64,000 nt of DNA, taken from contig DIUX01000001.1 of the NCBI GenBank assembly GCA_002423185.1, positions 142,048 through 206,047 on the forward strand, given 5' to 3'. Positions 36,855 through 47,074 of this stretch are shown here, piece by piece; position 1 is the first letter of the stretch, and every line of letters starts with the position of its first letter. The notes under the pieces were generated by a model. It had not been told where the DNA came from and did not search any database. It saw only the letters and a program-made list of their open reading frames with translations. This DNA is from Micavibrio sp. UBA6147. GTDB taxonomy: Bacteria; Pseudomonadota; Alphaproteobacteria; Micavibrionales; UBA1664. The position numbers were made by a program, and so were the translations under genes.

Positions 36855-38870
36855 ATGCGCCGCAAAGCGATTTCAAAACTGGGGACTCCGCGTTTTAAGG
36901 GGCCGAGCGTCATCATCATGCAAGACGCGAAGCCGAAGAACCGCTTTGTTCATTGGCTCTCGCGTTTTCTTATGCTGCTTGGCGTGATGGCGATTATCTC
37001 CAGCATGTCAACAATTGCCATGATCGCGAGCCTTGGCAGCGCCGGCGAAGACGACCCCGCCATCCTTAAAAACGGCACGATTTTGACCTATCACTTCACC
37101 GGCGGCCTGCGCGACACTGCGGCGGCGGCGAGTTTTTCCAGCCCGCTGGCGGCGATTGACCCGACCTTGATGGACGTCACAATCGCCCTGCGCACCGCGG
37201 CAAAGGACGACTCGGTCAAGGCCTTCATCGCCCGCATCTCCGATGGGGCATATGGCTATACCGAGGTGATGGAGCTTTCTCAAGCCGTGAAAGATTTCCG
37301 CAAATCCGGCAAAAAAGCCTATGCGTACAGCACCTCTTTCGGTGATTTCGGTAATGGAATGTTGGAATATTATCTTGCGCTGGCGTTTGATGAAATATGG
37401 CTTCAACCGCTTGGTCAGGTGTCCTTGACGGGGTTTCAGGCCGAAGTGCCGTATTTTCGCTCTGCGCTTGATAAACTCGGCGTACAGGCACAGATTTTCC
37501 AGCGTAAAGATTTTAAAACCGCACCGGAAAGCGCCCTGCGCAACGACATGACCGAAGCGAACCGCATCTCGTTAAACGGTATCCTGACGGCCTATAAAAA
37601 GGCCTTTGAAGACGCGGTTGTGGAGTCTGGGCGCGCCATTGACATCAGCCACTTCGCCAAGGCTTTGGGCGGCGCACCCATCCCCGAGGCCGACGCCAAG
37701 ACCTATGGCTATGTTGACGTCATCGGCTATGTCGATGAACTGGTTGAAAATCTGGGCAATGCGCACGGTATTGACATTAAGGCCTACCGCAACTTGCTCG
37801 GCTATGAGTTTACTGTGCCGCAAGAGGACAAGGGGGGCTTATTGTCTGGTTTGTTGTCTGCGGACAAACAAGACAAAGAGTATAAAAACATCGCCTTGAT
37901 CTTTATTGAAGGGGCAATCATGCCGACCGGTGAGGGGGCATCCGCCGCGCCCTATGCCATGTTGGGTGGCACACCCGTATCGGCGCTTGAAATATCGGGC
38001 GAGATTAAAAACGCCGCTGACCGCGAGGACATCGCCGCGATTGTCCTGCGGGTCAACAGCCCCGGCGGCTCGCCCACCGCATCCGAAACCATTCGCCGCG
38101 CCGTGATCTATGCCCAAAACAAAGGCAAAACAATCGTCGTGTCGATGGGCGAGGCTGCGGCCTCCGGCGGCTATTGGATTGTGACCGATGCCGATTACAT
38201 CATGGCGTATCCCGTGACTTTGACGGGGTCAATCGGCGTGTTTGGCGGCAAATTAGTGCTTCAGGATTTGTGGAATAAAATCGGCGTTAATTGGGAAACT
38301 GTGGTGCTGGAGGGGTTTGGCGGCAATGGATTATGGTCGCAAAACCGCCCCTATACCGAGTCCGAGGCGGTGTCTATCAACCGCATGATGGATGATATTT
38401 ACAACGGCTTTGTTGCCCGCGTGGTCGAAGGCCGCCTTATGAGCGCCGAAGACGTTGAGCGCGTGGCGCAAGGCCGTGTCTGGTCAGGGCAGGACGCCGT
38501 TGAACAAGGGCTTGTCGATAAAATCGGCGGGCTTGAAGACACGTTGGTGGAGGTTGCCGCCATGCTCGAAGTTAAGCGCGACCACCTCGGCGTTATTATT
38601 ATGCCGGAACCGCTCAGCCCGCTGCAATCCTTCCTGCGGATGCTCAAAAAAGGCCCGTCTTTATCGTCAATGATGAGCCTGAGCCCCGCCACACTTCAAG
38701 GCGACATGTCGGCGGCGGAATATGGCGCAAGTGCCTTGTTCGGCGCGGCACGCGGTGCGAATGCAAGCGGGGCGGATATGGTGGGTATGGAGTGGTTAGC
38801 ACCGGAAGTCCTGCGCGCCACCAATCCGCAAGGGTTCAGCGTCCTACAGCCCGCGATACGCTTTCGCTAA
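36855..38870 (+). CDS. sppA: signal peptide peptidase SppA, 67 kDa type
   Basis: 671 aa inner-membrane serine protease that clears cleaved signal peptides in the periplasm. One N-terminal anchor (FLMLLGVMAIISSMSTIAMI) precedes two tandem S49 domains. The catalytic Lys is in the first domain (FQRKDFKTAPESAL) and the catalytic Ser in the second (SMGEAAASGGYWIVTDADYI), as in E. coli SppA. The C-terminal ~90 residues are extended and Ala/Gly-rich. ATG 36855 has AAGGGA at 10 bp spacing; ATG 36804 and an upstream TTG are in frame but lack an RBS. Convergent with hemA; the 130 bp between hold no gene. Confidence 0.93.
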   Translation: MRRKAISKLGTPRFKGPSVIIMQDAKPKNRFVHWLSRFLMLLGVMAIISSMSTIAMIASLGSAGEDDPAILKNGTILTYHFTGGLRDTAAAASFSSPLAAIDPTLMDVTIALRTAAKDDSVKAFIARISDGAYGYTEVMELSQAVKDFRKSGKKAYAYSTSFGDFGNGMLEYYLALAFDEIWLQPLGQVSLTGFQAEVPYFRSALDKLGVQAQIFQRKDFKTAPESALRNDMTEANRISLNGILTAYKKAFEDAVVESGRAIDISHFAKALGGAPIPEADAKTYGYVDVIGYVDELVENLGNAHGIDIKAYRNLLGYEFTVPQEDKGGLLSGLLSADKQDKEYKNIALIFIEGAIMPTGEGASAAPYAMLGGTPVSALEISGEIKNAADREDIAAIVLRVNSPGGSPTASETIRRAVIYAQNKGKTIVVSMGEAAASGGYWIVTDADYIMAYPVTLTGSIGVFGGKLVLQDLWNKIGVNWETVVLEGFGGNGLWSQNRPYTESEAVSINRMMDDIYNGFVARVVEGRLMSAEDVERVAQGRVWSGQDAVEQGLVDKIGGLEDTLVEVAAMLEVKRDHLGVIIMPEPLSPLQSFLRMLKKGPSLSSMMSLSPATLQGDMSAAEYGASALFGAARGANASGADMVGMEWLAPEVLRATNPQGFSVLQPAIRFR

Positions 38871-39000
38871 GCGGATTAACCCCGAAAAGCTCAATGAAGC
38901 AACGGGGCAAAGAGCGGGTGCAAGCAACAGGGGTAAGGAATAAGATAAGTATCCAGCCTCACCGATTTTGTTTTGTACCGGTTTCAGGCTGCGCCGGTTT

Positions 39001-40233
39001 CTAAGCTGCGCTGGTTTTTTCGAGCGCGTGATGATTCCACAATTCGTTCAAAGCATGGATGAGGTGGTCGATGTCGGCCTCACTGTGAACCGCGCTCGGC
39101 GTCATGCGAAGGCGCTCCGTACCCACTGGCACAGTCGGAAAATTGATCGGCTGGACATAGATGTCGTAACGGTCAAGCAGCGTGTCCGTCACGGCGCGGC
39201 AACAATGCGCCTCACCCACCACAACAGGCACGATATGGCTCGGCCCCTCCATAAACGGCAGGCCGAGCGTCTTGAGCCGCGCCTTCATCAAGGCGGCGTT
39301 TTTATGCACGCGGGCGCGCTCGATTTGCGATGTCTTCAAATATTCAACACTGGCCAAACCTCCGGCGGCAATGGCGGGGGGCAGGGCGGTGGTGAATATG
39401 AACCCGCTGGCGTGGGAACGAATGGCGTCAATGATGTTGGCGTCGCCCGTAATGAACCCGCCCATCACACCATAAGCCTTGCCCAGCGTGCCTTCCAAAA
39501 TCGTGATGCGATCCATCAATCCTTCGCGCTCGGCAATGCCGCCACCGCGTGGGCCGTACAGGCCGACGGCGTGAACTTCGTCCAAATACGTCATGGCGTT
39601 GTACCGCTCGGCAAGCTCCACAATCTCGCGGATCGGGGCGATGTCGCCCTCCATCGAATAAACAGATTCAAAGGCGATGATTTTGGGACGTTCAATCGCA
39701 ACGGATTGGAGGAGGCTCTCAAGATGCTCAAGGTCGTTATGACGAAAAACGTGTTTTTCACATTGTCCGGCGCGGATTCCGGCAATCATCGAGGCATGGT
39801 TCAAGGCGTCCGAAAACATCACGCAATCGGGAAGGAGCTTGGCAAGGGTGCTGAGCGCCCCTTCATTCGAGGTATAGCCGGATGAAAAAACCAAGGCGGC
39901 TTGCTTGTTGTGCAAATCGGCGAGGCTGGCTTCAAGATCAACGATATAGCGGGTCGTGCCGGAAATATTACGCGTGCCGCCGGCGCCCGCACCGCAAGTG
40001 TCAATCGCGGCCTTCATGGCGTTCATGACAACGGGGTTTTGCCCCATGCCGAGGTAATCATTGCTGCACCAAATCGTGACTGTACGGCTGGTGCCGTTTT
40101 TGGCGCGAAGAGTGGCTTTGGGAAATTGCCCGACATGGCGCTCAAGATTCGCGAAATAACGGTAACGCCCGTCTTGCTTGATCGTTTTGATCACATCATC
40201 GAAATGATCGGTGTATGAAAACCGTGTTTGCAT
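39001..40233 (-). CDS. hemA: 5-aminolevulinate synthase
   Basis: PLP enzyme condensing glycine and succinyl-CoA, the entry to haem by the C4 (Shemin) route that is characteristic of Alphaproteobacteria. [15 protein letters not shown] and [20 protein letters not shown] are the ALAS N-terminal signatures. The PLP Asp lies in [20 protein letters not shown] and the PLP Lys in [14 protein letters not shown]. 410 aa from ATG 40233, preceded by AGGA at good spacing; the frame is open to 40419 but the extra residues are not ALAS-like. The 251 bp to the divergent rbsK would hold both promoters. Confidence 0.97.
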   Translation of the reverse strand: MQTRFSYTDHFDDVIKTIKQDGRYRYFANLERHVGQFPKATLRAKNGTSRTVTIWCSNDYLGMGQNPVVMNAMKAAIDTCGAGAGGTRNISGTTRYIVDLEASLADLHNKQAALVFSSGYTSNEGALSTLAKLLPDCVMFSDALNHASMIAGIRAGQCEKHVFRHNDLEHLESLLQSVAIERPKIIAFESVYSMEGDIAPIREIVELAERYNAMTYLDEVHAVGLYGPRGGGIAEREGLMDRITILEGTLGKAYGVMGGFITGDANIIDAIRSHASGFIFTTALPPAIAAGGLASVEYLKTSQIERARVHKNAALMKARLKTLGLPFMEGPSHIVPVVVGEAHCCRAVTDTLLDRYDIYVQPINFPTVPVGTERLRMTPSAVHSEADIDHLIHALNELWNHHALEKTSAA

Positions 40234-40484
40234 CCTTCGCAGTCCTAAACTATAGTCCGTAAAAACAAGTAATAATAATGGGTCGTTCGTGGCTTTGCCT
40301 TGATTTTTATCAAGGATAATTTCCCAAAACGATGCCCAAAAACGGTGAATGTCAGGGGAACAGGTTTTGACGACAAGATCAACCCTATAAATGCATCGTA
40401 ATATGGGACAAAAGGCCACGCCTGCGCCCGCTTATACTGATAAAACGCACTGCTTATAGCATAAAATAACGGGAGGTCACTATC

Positions 40485-41429
40485 ATGATTGTTGTATTTG
40501 GGTCTTTGACCATTGATTTGAATGTTGTCGTGCCGCATTTGCCGGTCGCGGGGGAAACGGTTTTGTCGCCGACCTATGAATGGATGCCCGGCGGCAAAGG
40601 CGCAAATCAGGCATTTTGCGCCGCGCGATGCGGGGCGAAAGTCGCGATGGTCGGCATGGTCGGCGATGACGGTTTTGGCACACGCGTTTTGAATAATCTC
40701 AAAAAAGAGGGGATATTAGCCTCCGGCGTCGGGCGCAGTGACGACATGCCGACCGGATGCGCAACAATCTTTATTGACCAATCATCGGGCGAGAACCAGA
40801 TCGTGATCGCCGCCGGTGCCAATATGCAAACCAGCGCCGACCAAGTGCCGGACGATATTCTCGGCGCCCGCAACCTCGTGATGATGCAGATGGAAGTTCC
40901 GCATGAGGAAAACTGGGCGGTGATTGATAAAGCCTATAAAAACGGCGCCAAAACCATTTTGAACATCGCCCCCGCCGCACCGGTTCCGAAGGAAGTTTTG
41001 GACAAGCTCGACTACCTCATCGTGAACCGGATTGAGGCCGAACAAATCGCGGCGAAGCTGGGGCTGAAAATCGAGACGGACGCGATGAAACTGGCGCATG
41101 TTCTGGCGGCGAAATGCTCGCTGACTTGCGTCATCACGCTTGGCCCGAATGGGTCGGTCGCGGTCGAGCCGGACGGTAAAACCGGATGGTCGGTTGCGGC
41201 GCTGGAAATCGAAAAAGTCGTCGATACAACGGGCGCGGGCGATGCGTTTTGCGGGGCGTTTGCCGCCGCCATCCACGCCGGTCAATCTTTGCCACAAGCC
41301 ATGCGCTACGGCAGTGCGGCGGGCTCTCTCGCTTGCCGCGGTAAGGGCGCGCAAGCCTCTGTTGCACATAAGGAGGAAATCGAAGAACATCTGGTGAACC
41401 TCCCTGAGGCTAAAAAAGCGAGTGTTTAG
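40485..41429 (+). CDS. rbsK: ribokinase (PfkB family sugar kinase)
   Basis: Phosphorylates ribose or a related sugar. VFGSLTIDLNVVVPHLP and GGKGANQAFCAARCGAKVAM form the PfkB N-terminal signature, and DTTGAGDAFCGAFAAAIHAG holds the catalytic Asp and anion hole. The late KGAQAS is also conserved in ribokinases. 314 aa. No ribose transporter or regulator is adjacent, so ribose as the substrate is inferred. CGGGAGG precedes the ATG. Ends in a strong terminator. Confidence 0.9.
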   Translation: MIVVFGSLTIDLNVVVPHLPVAGETVLSPTYEWMPGGKGANQAFCAARCGAKVAMVGMVGDDGFGTRVLNNLKKEGILASGVGRSDDMPTGCATIFIDQSSGENQIVIAAGANMQTSADQVPDDILGARNLVMMQMEVPHEENWAVIDKAYKNGAKTILNIAPAAPVPKEVLDKLDYLIVNRIEAEQIAAKLGLKIETDAMKLAHVLAAKCSLTCVITLGPNGSVAVEPDGKTGWSVAALEIEKVVDTTGAGDAFCGAFAAAIHAGQSLPQAMRYGSAAGSLACRGKGAQASVAHKEEIEEHLVNLPEAKKASV

Positions 41430-41456
41430 CGCATCGTGACCCTATGAATCATGCTC

Positions 41457-41486
41457 AAAAACGCGCTTTAAGGCGCGTTTTTTTTG
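41457..41486 (+). terminator. rho-independent terminator of rbsK
   Basis: AAAACGCGC / GCGCGTTTT stem, TTTAAG loop and eight T. It also lies 3' of the convergent dppC-like gene. Confidence 0.9.
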
Positions 41487-41511
41487 TCGGGTTTGTTCCG
41501 CCGTTTATCGG

Positions 41512-42480
41512 CTATTTTTTGTTGCTGTGGGGGTTATAGGCTTGGCGCAGGGAATCGCCCAAGACGTTGAAGGCGATGACCGTGGCAAAAATCGCAAGGC
41601 CGGGCCACAGGGCGAGGCTGGGGCGATCCCAGATGTAATCCTCCGCCCCTTGGAGCATGTTGCCCCAGCTAGCGGTCGGGGGCTGTATGCCGAGGCCGAG
41701 AAAGCTCAAACTCGATTCCAGCAAAATAATATTCCCGATCGCCAGCGTTGCGGCAACGATGAGCGGAGCAATGACGTTGGGCAGGATATGACGGATCATG
41801 ACCTGAATATCCGTCGCGCCAAGGGCATGGGCGGCGGTGACATAGAGTTGTTCCTTTGCCCCCAATGTTCCCGCGCGGACAAGGCGCGCGGCGGCCGGCC
41901 ATGCAAAAACGGTGATAATCGCGACCATCTTGTACAAGCCGAAAGAGGGGCTGTTGACCGCATCGGCGCTGAGGCCGATTTTGGTAAAATCAATCGCCGA
42001 TACGATAATCAAGAGCGGCAGGAGCGGGAGCGCCAAAACAGTATCGGTGAGGCGCATGAGCAACCGGTCAACCACCCCGCCGCGAAACCCCGCAACAAGG
42101 CCGATCATGCACCCAAGCGTTGCGGCGCATAACGCCCCCGCGAGGCCAATCGCCATGGAAATCTTCGTGCCGGCAATGAGCCGCGCCAAAACATCGCGCC
42201 CAAGCGGGTCAGTGCCGAGCGGGTTTTGCGCCGTAGACGCCCCAAGCCGCGCCATGAGGTCAGTATGGTGCGGGTCAAGACCGAACCAAGCGCTGAGGAC
42301 ACTCCCGAACACCGCAATAACACAGAGAAACACAAGAAAAACCGCCGCAATCATCGCACCAACCGACCCGAACACAGCACGGCGCAGGATGTTGGACAAA
42401 GACGCAGGGGCGCTTGATACGGCACTTGATGCGGCGTTTGTAAGAGTGCCGGATGGTTGCGGTGTCATGGGATGGATCAT
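41512..42480 (-). CDS. dppC: peptide ABC transporter permease, DppC/OppC type
   Basis: 322 aa inner-membrane permease. N-terminal membrane segment (VGAMIAAVFLVFLCVIAVFG), then HHTDLMARLGASTAQNPLGT and GTDPLGRDVLARL, typical of the DppC subgroup. Four or five further membrane segments follow. The ATPase-contact loop AHALGATDIQVMIRHILPNV matches the EAA motif. Its ATG overlaps the dppB stop by 4 bp (ATGA), so they are translationally coupled. No ATPase genes (dppD/dppF) are in the window. Confidence 0.92.
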   Translation of the reverse strand: MIHPMTPQPSGTLTNAASSAVSSAPASLSNILRRAVFGSVGAMIAAVFLVFLCVIAVFGSVLSAWFGLDPHHTDLMARLGASTAQNPLGTDPLGRDVLARLIAGTKISMAIGLAGALCAATLGCMIGLVAGFRGGVVDRLLMRLTDTVLALPLLPLLIIVSAIDFTKIGLSADAVNSPSFGLYKMVAIITVFAWPAAARLVRAGTLGAKEQLYVTAAHALGATDIQVMIRHILPNVIAPLIVAATLAIGNIILLESSLSFLGLGIQPPTASWGNMLQGAEDYIWDRPSLALWPGLAIFATVIAFNVLGDSLRQAYNPHSNKK

Positions 42481-43496
42481 GCGCCGCCTCCGCTTTTAGT
42501 GCTGCGCGTTTTGTCGGCGGCGCTGCGGATGCGGGGGTCGAGGAAGCGATAGAGCAAATCCGCCATCATATTCGCCGCCACAATCATCGCGGTGATGAGG
42601 AGTAAGGCAGACAGCGCCAAATGATAGTCATTGCCCATGATCGCGTCATAGACGAGCCGCCCCATGCCGCGCCAGTTAAAAATCGTTTCGGTAATCACCG
42701 CCCCACTGAACAACGTGCCGAAATCAAGCGCGATGACGGTAATGACGGGGATCATGGCTTGCGGCAAGGCGTGATGAATGATGATGCGGGCGGGGGACAA
42801 GCCCTTGGCGCGGGCGGTGCGGATATGGTCGGCGGACAAGGCCTCGATCATGCCGGCGCGGATATAGCGTATATACCCGCCAACGGAGGCGAGGGCGAGC
42901 GCCGCAACCGGCAAAATATAGTAATGAAACGGCAAAAATGCGCTTGAATTTGCGCCCGCATACGCACCGGATGCGGCGCGTACGGGCGGCATTCCGCCGG
43001 CGGGCAACCACCCCGCCGCCACTGAAAACACAGTAATCAGCAGCAGGCCAAGCCAGAAGGGCGGGATAGAAATGCCAGCGTAGCACAGCAAATTAATCAA
43101 TTTCGCGCCCATGCCATGCGGGCGGCAAGCACTGTACACGCCAAGCGGCAAAGCCAGCGACAAGGCGGTGATCATCGCACAGCCAAGCAACACAAGCGTA
43201 TTCATAAACGCAACGCCCAAAAGGTCGGCAACGGGTTGGTTGAACAGGCGTGAATGGCCGAGATCACCGCTCAAAAACCCTGCCGCCCAATCGACATAGC
43301 GTTCCCACAGCGGACGATCAAGCCCGTACAGGGCGCGCAGCCGTGCGGCGTCTTCGGCGGTCGCGTGGGGGTTTGCGGCGAGCATGATATCAATCGGGTC
43401 GCCCGGCATCAGGCCAATGAGGGCATACACCGCCATCGAAATCAAAAACAAGACGACACAGGCCTCAAATAATTTATTGAAGGTTACGCGGATCAT
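42477..43496 (-). CDS. dppB: peptide ABC transporter permease, DppB/OppB type
   Basis: 339 aa partner permease. It has the DppB N-terminal pattern ALIGLMPGDPIDIMLAANPH and LYGLDRPLWERYVDW, the conserved GDLGHSRLFNQPVADLL, six predicted membrane helices, and the EAA loop RTARAKGLSPARIIIHHALP. Dimerises with DppC. The periplasmic binding protein that would serve it is 1.7 kb upstream on the same strand (45192-46949), separated by three small genes. Confidence 0.93.
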   Translation of the reverse strand: MIRVTFNKLFEACVVLFLISMAVYALIGLMPGDPIDIMLAANPHATAEDAARLRALYGLDRPLWERYVDWAAGFLSGDLGHSRLFNQPVADLLGVAFMNTLVLLGCAMITALSLALPLGVYSACRPHGMGAKLINLLCYAGISIPPFWLGLLLITVFSVAAGWLPAGGMPPVRAASGAYAGANSSAFLPFHYYILPVAALALASVGGYIRYIRAGMIEALSADHIRTARAKGLSPARIIIHHALPQAMIPVITVIALDFGTLFSGAVITETIFNWRGMGRLVYDAIMGNDYHLALSALLLITAMIVAANMMADLLYRFLDPRIRSAADKTRSTKSGGGA

Positions 43497-43605
43497 CTCA
43501 AAATCGCCCGATATTCGCGCGACTCAAACCTGCAAAATCTAAAAAGGGACGATGTGAAGGTCATGGAGCTGTTCGTTGTTGGCGGCTTGTGCGTGTTGCC
43601 CGACA

Positions 43606-44172
43606 TTATGCATCGCCCTTTGTTTGCGGGGGTGGTGATTTGGGGATGGCATGCTTGGTCAGATCCTTGAAATAGCGTTGGCACACGCGGGTCAATTCGG
43701 CGTGAATTTCATTGGCTTGCGGGTTTTCTAAGCCTTCCAGCCGCCCTTCGATCACAACGTGCAACCCGTCATAATGCGCTTGCACAACATCAAGTTCTTT
43801 ATCGCCCATCATCGGGATTGAATCGAGGAAATGCAGGACATTATCGGATATGCGCGTGACAAGGGGATAGCGGAACATCGCGCCATTGGCCTTGAGCTGT
43901 ACAAAATTGGCGGCGAAGTCCTTGATGGTTTTTTCACTGTCCTGTATGCCTTGCTTACGCAGCAAAACAAGCAAATCATAAATAATGCCGGTCAATTCCC
44001 GCGCAAGGGGCAAGAAGCCATCATAGCTGCACTCATCAATCAGGCGTTGGGCATTTTTGATTTTGTCATCATCAATGCCGCCATCGCCGACTTTTTGCTT
44101 CAGGAGGTTCACAGGTTTGAAAATCTGAGTCCTGAGGGAGGGGTGAAGGTCTTGTTCGCGTTGGTTTGTCAT
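43606..44172 (-). CDS. unknown helical protein, paralogue of the 44301 gene
   Basis: 188 aa, soluble, helical. It shares with the next upstream gene: a KVGDGGIDDDKIKNAQRLID motif near residue 28, an FVQLKANGAMFRYPL motif in the middle, and a C-terminal HAELTRVCQRYF helix. The tail is Pro/Lys-rich (KSPPPQTKGDA). No family name comes to mind. The neighbouring motility-like ORF (44958-45143) hints at a motility or chemotaxis role, which is only positional evidence. No strong RBS. Confidence 0.65.
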   Translation of the reverse strand: MTNQREQDLHPSLRTQIFKPVNLLKQKVGDGGIDDDKIKNAQRLIDECSYDGFLPLARELTGIIYDLLVLLRKQGIQDSEKTIKDFAANFVQLKANGAMFRYPLVTRISDNVLHFLDSIPMMGDKELDVVQAHYDGLHVVIEGRLEGLENPQANEIHAELTRVCQRYFKDLTKHAIPKSPPPQTKGDA

Positions 44173-44300
44173 GGTCGCCGTGCCAATGTCAAAGTTGTGG
44201 AAATTGCGATTTTCTTCTCAAAATTATAGCCGTTTCAGCGCCAAAATCCTAGCGCAATTCAAAGCGCGAACATATGCGTATAACGATGGGCGAGCAGACC

Positions 44301-44831
44301 CTAGAATGACTGTTGTTTGAGGTAGGTCTGGGACACGTCGGACAGCTCGATATAAAGGGTTTCCCCTTCAATCCCGCCATCGCCGCGCATGTCGCGCTGG
44401 ATGATCAGGTTCATCGAGTCAAAAAATACATGGAGGATGTTGAGCCCTTTATGGTCGAGTTTCTCAACATGCTCAATGAAGAACAGGCAAATGTCAGCCA
44501 CTTGGCCGAGCAAACTGAATTTGAACATGCCGCTATGCGCCTTGATCTGCATCACCGGTTCGACAATTCTTTGGGTGAGCTCGGCAACCGCCTGTTCGTC
44601 AAGATTATCGGCGTCAAGCGCACATAAAACGCCCTTGATCTTGAGCAAATGCTCAATCGCATAGGGTTTGAAATCGGTCGGGTTGTCGTCAATGGTTTTT
44701 TGAGCGGATTGAATAACGGATTCTTCAAGGCCGCCTGAGCCGACCTTGGGTTTCAGTTCATTCTTCGGGTGAAGGTATTGGGCGTCGAGCTTCTTACCTT
44801 TTTTCCCTTTTGTATCGGGGGTGCCGGTCAT
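44301..44831 (-). CDS. unknown helical protein, paralogue of the 43606 gene
   Basis: 176 aa. Begins with a basic stretch (KGKKGKKLDAQYLHPKNE), then KVGSGGLEESVIQSAQKTID, matching KVGDGGIDDDKIKNAQRLID in its paralogue. Later blocks VMQIKAHSGMFKFSLL and YIELSDVSQTYLKQ also align. All-helical prediction, no signal or membrane segment. The pair probably arose by tandem duplication and may form a complex. Function unknown. Confidence 0.65.
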   Translation of the reverse strand: MTGTPDTKGKKGKKLDAQYLHPKNELKPKVGSGGLEESVIQSAQKTIDDNPTDFKPYAIEHLLKIKGVLCALDADNLDEQAVAELTQRIVEPVMQIKAHSGMFKFSLLGQVADICLFFIEHVEKLDHKGLNILHVFFDSMNLIIQRDMRGDGGIEGETLYIELSDVSQTYLKQQSF

Positions 44832-44957
44832 GCGGGGGCGTCTGTACTGTCATTATGGTTGTCATCAGAAAACAAGTCATACTATAGAATGCAGTCAAAC
44901 ACCATACGGCACAGAGTGGACAATCATCAAAACGTTAGAAAAATTCTTGGAAAATTC

Positions 44958-45143
44958 CTACGCAAGAATATCGACGATGGAGCCTCTGCCGCCGGATGAA
45001 GCAACTTGGGCGCCTTCTGCCGCGGAGGTCAGGAGATTCGCTATTTGTTGGTCTGCCGTAGCATTTGATTTAACGAAGCCGAGTGACGCGTTCTGTCTCG
45101 CTATGGCTGTTTGGGCGGCAATGGCGGATGCATTGATGTCCAT
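44958..45143 (-). CDS. 61-aa protein resembling YjfB-type small motility proteins
   Basis: The sequence starts MDINASAIAAQTAIARQNAS and contains GFVKSNATADQQIANLL, the pattern (MDI..., mid-helix LK-like segment, QQxxxLL) of the small putative motility protein YjfB family. It ends in a Gly/Ser turn and GSIVDILA. AAAGG at 9 bp spacing makes this a credible gene despite its size. It lies between the transporter binding protein (48 bp upstream) and the paired unknown genes. Family match is weak because of length. Confidence 0.6.
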   Translation of the reverse strand: MDINASAIAAQTAIARQNASLGFVKSNATADQQIANLLTSAAEGAQVASSGGRGSIVDILA

Positions 45144-45191
45144 GGGAAGAACCTTTCTGGTTACAAAATAAATCTTTCAAACACCATCATA

Positions 45192-46949
45192 TCACAAATC
45201 GGGGGTACGTTTCCAGTGTTCTGACCACAAACTTGTCGGAAATTGGTGTCCGGTCGGCTCCACGCCCTCTAGCCACACCGGCAAGACAAAGGAATCTGCG
45301 CGAAAGAACAAGGGGAGGGCGGGGAGTTCCTCGGCATAAAAACTCTGAATCTTTTGCCAAAGGGCGGTGTTTTTGTCGGCGTCACAGACAATTTCCAGAC
45401 TTTCCAGCGTTGCATCCAGCTCCGGATTATTGAATCCGATGTAGTTTTGGCCGGAATAGCCGTTTTTCTCAGTCGGGATCATTGTGCTGTGGAGTGTGGT
45501 TTTGGGGATGTTGCGCGGCGCCGACAACCACGCATACATCACCGCCCCGTCAAATTGGCGTTTTTGCAAGGTTTCGCCGAATAAGACGCGCGGTGTTTCA
45601 TTCTTGATTTGCGCCTGAACGCCGATTTTCGCCCAATCGGACTGAATGGCTTGCTGGACTAATTCGCGGCTCTTATTGCCCGATGTGGTGCGAAAGGTAA
45701 AGCGCAAAACCTCGCCCGCCACATTGCGCATCAGGCCGTCCGCGCCTTTCGTCCAGCCGGCTTGTTTGAGCAGGTCAACCGCATGGTCGGGGTCATAGGG
45801 ATATTCAGCCGTATCGGCAAAATACATCGAATCTAGCGGGTGAACATTATGGCGGGCGACAGGCTGTTTGCCGTCAAATAATTGTTCAACAAGGGCGGCG
45901 CGGTTTGTGGCGCTTAAAAGTGCTTGGCGCACCCGTTTATCGGCCAAAATCGGGCTGTTTTGCTGGATGTCGATATGTTCGTAGATCAACCCCGGCTTAT
46001 AGGTGAAGGCAAAAGCCGTATTGCCTTGGCGTTCCAGCCTTTTTTCCAGCGAGCGTGCCTGATCCATCGGTAAGCCAAGCTCGCCCGCCACCATGTCGAT
46101 TTGTCCGGCGAGAAGCTGTGCCGCCAAAGCATTGGTGTTTTCGATGGTTTTGATCACGATTTCGTCGAAATACGGCGCCTCGCCCCACCAATGCGGGTTG
46201 CGCACCAAGGTAATCTCAAGCCCCGACATGGTTTTGGCAATCACATACGGCCCGTTATACAGGCCGCTTGACGCGGGCGCGGAATCGTACAGTGTGGCGG
46301 TTTTATAAGCATCCGGCGCGGCTTCATAAACCGCCCCTTCGATATGGGCGGGGAGGAGCTGGAAATCCGCAAGCTCATTGAACTCACAGCTCACCTTGTC
46401 GTAATGAATGGTGAAATTCTTGTCATCAATCACGGTAATGTCGACAATATCCTTGGTATAAAGCTCAAAATTCGAAATACCGACCAGCGGGTCTTTGCCG
46501 GTTTGCCATGTGAACAAAACGTCTTTGGTAGTGATGGAGGTGCCGTCACTCCATGTGGCATCGGGGTGGAGCGTATAGGTCGCGGCAATGCCGCGCGTGC
46601 CGTCGGCGCGGGTTTCAATTTTGGCGCGCCCGTTTTCATAGGTGGCAAGCTCGGTGCAGAGCATGCAAATCCGTTCCCATTTGGCGTTGAATACGGTCAA
46701 AGGACGGCGCGTAAACCCGTGGACATAGGTTTTGGCAAGCATACTGTCGATGCCTGGGTGAAGGGTGGAGGGATATTGACTGAGGCCGATCACAAGTCGT
46801 CTGGGCGCGGCTTGATCTGTCGTTATGGCGGCAGGGTCAGCATTGTGCGGTGCGCCGCGCCCTATAAAAAGCCAGCAAACAAGTATAACGACAAGGGCAA
46901 GGACAATGAGGCGGCTGACGTGTGAGCGGCGAGTTTCGGCCTTGGACAT
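45192..46949 (-). CDS. peptide ABC transporter substrate-binding protein (SBP_bac_5 type)
   Basis: 585 aa. An N-terminal membrane segment (LIVLALVVILVCWLFIG) preceded by basic residues looks like a signal anchor rather than a cleaved signal. The mature part has the SBP_bac_5 pattern: LSQYPSTLHPGIDSMLAKT, YTLHPDATWSDGTSITTKDV, and ALLSATNRAALVEQLFDG. Expected to deliver oligopeptides or similar solutes to DppB/DppC downstream. AAGGAA at 9 bp before the ATG. The divergent fusion gene begins 125 bp away. Confidence 0.9.
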   Translation of the reverse strand: MSKAETRRSHVSRLIVLALVVILVCWLFIGRGAPHNADPAAITTDQAAPRRLVIGLSQYPSTLHPGIDSMLAKTYVHGFTRRPLTVFNAKWERICMLCTELATYENGRAKIETRADGTRGIAATYTLHPDATWSDGTSITTKDVLFTWQTGKDPLVGISNFELYTKDIVDITVIDDKNFTIHYDKVSCEFNELADFQLLPAHIEGAVYEAAPDAYKTATLYDSAPASSGLYNGPYVIAKTMSGLEITLVRNPHWWGEAPYFDEIVIKTIENTNALAAQLLAGQIDMVAGELGLPMDQARSLEKRLERQGNTAFAFTYKPGLIYEHIDIQQNSPILADKRVRQALLSATNRAALVEQLFDGKQPVARHNVHPLDSMYFADTAEYPYDPDHAVDLLKQAGWTKGADGLMRNVAGEVLRFTFRTTSGNKSRELVQQAIQSDWAKIGVQAQIKNETPRVLFGETLQKRQFDGAVMYAWLSAPRNIPKTTLHSTMIPTEKNGYSGQNYIGFNNPELDATLESLEIVCDADKNTALWQKIQSFYAEELPALPLFFRADSFVLPVWLEGVEPTGHQFPTSLWSEHWKRTPDL

Positions 46950-47074
46950 GGGGGAGGATTCCTTGGGTTATTCTTCTTGCACGAAAAGTTGATTTTTGGG
47001 TGGAGCTGTGCAAGATTGAGCCACCGTAAACAAATATGGCAAATAAAACCGAATAGAGTTGAGCGCACCGACGA

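Noticed and set aside
38968..39885. 305-codon plus-strand frame opposite hemA
   Set aside because: Shadow of hemA, which has all ALAS signatures.
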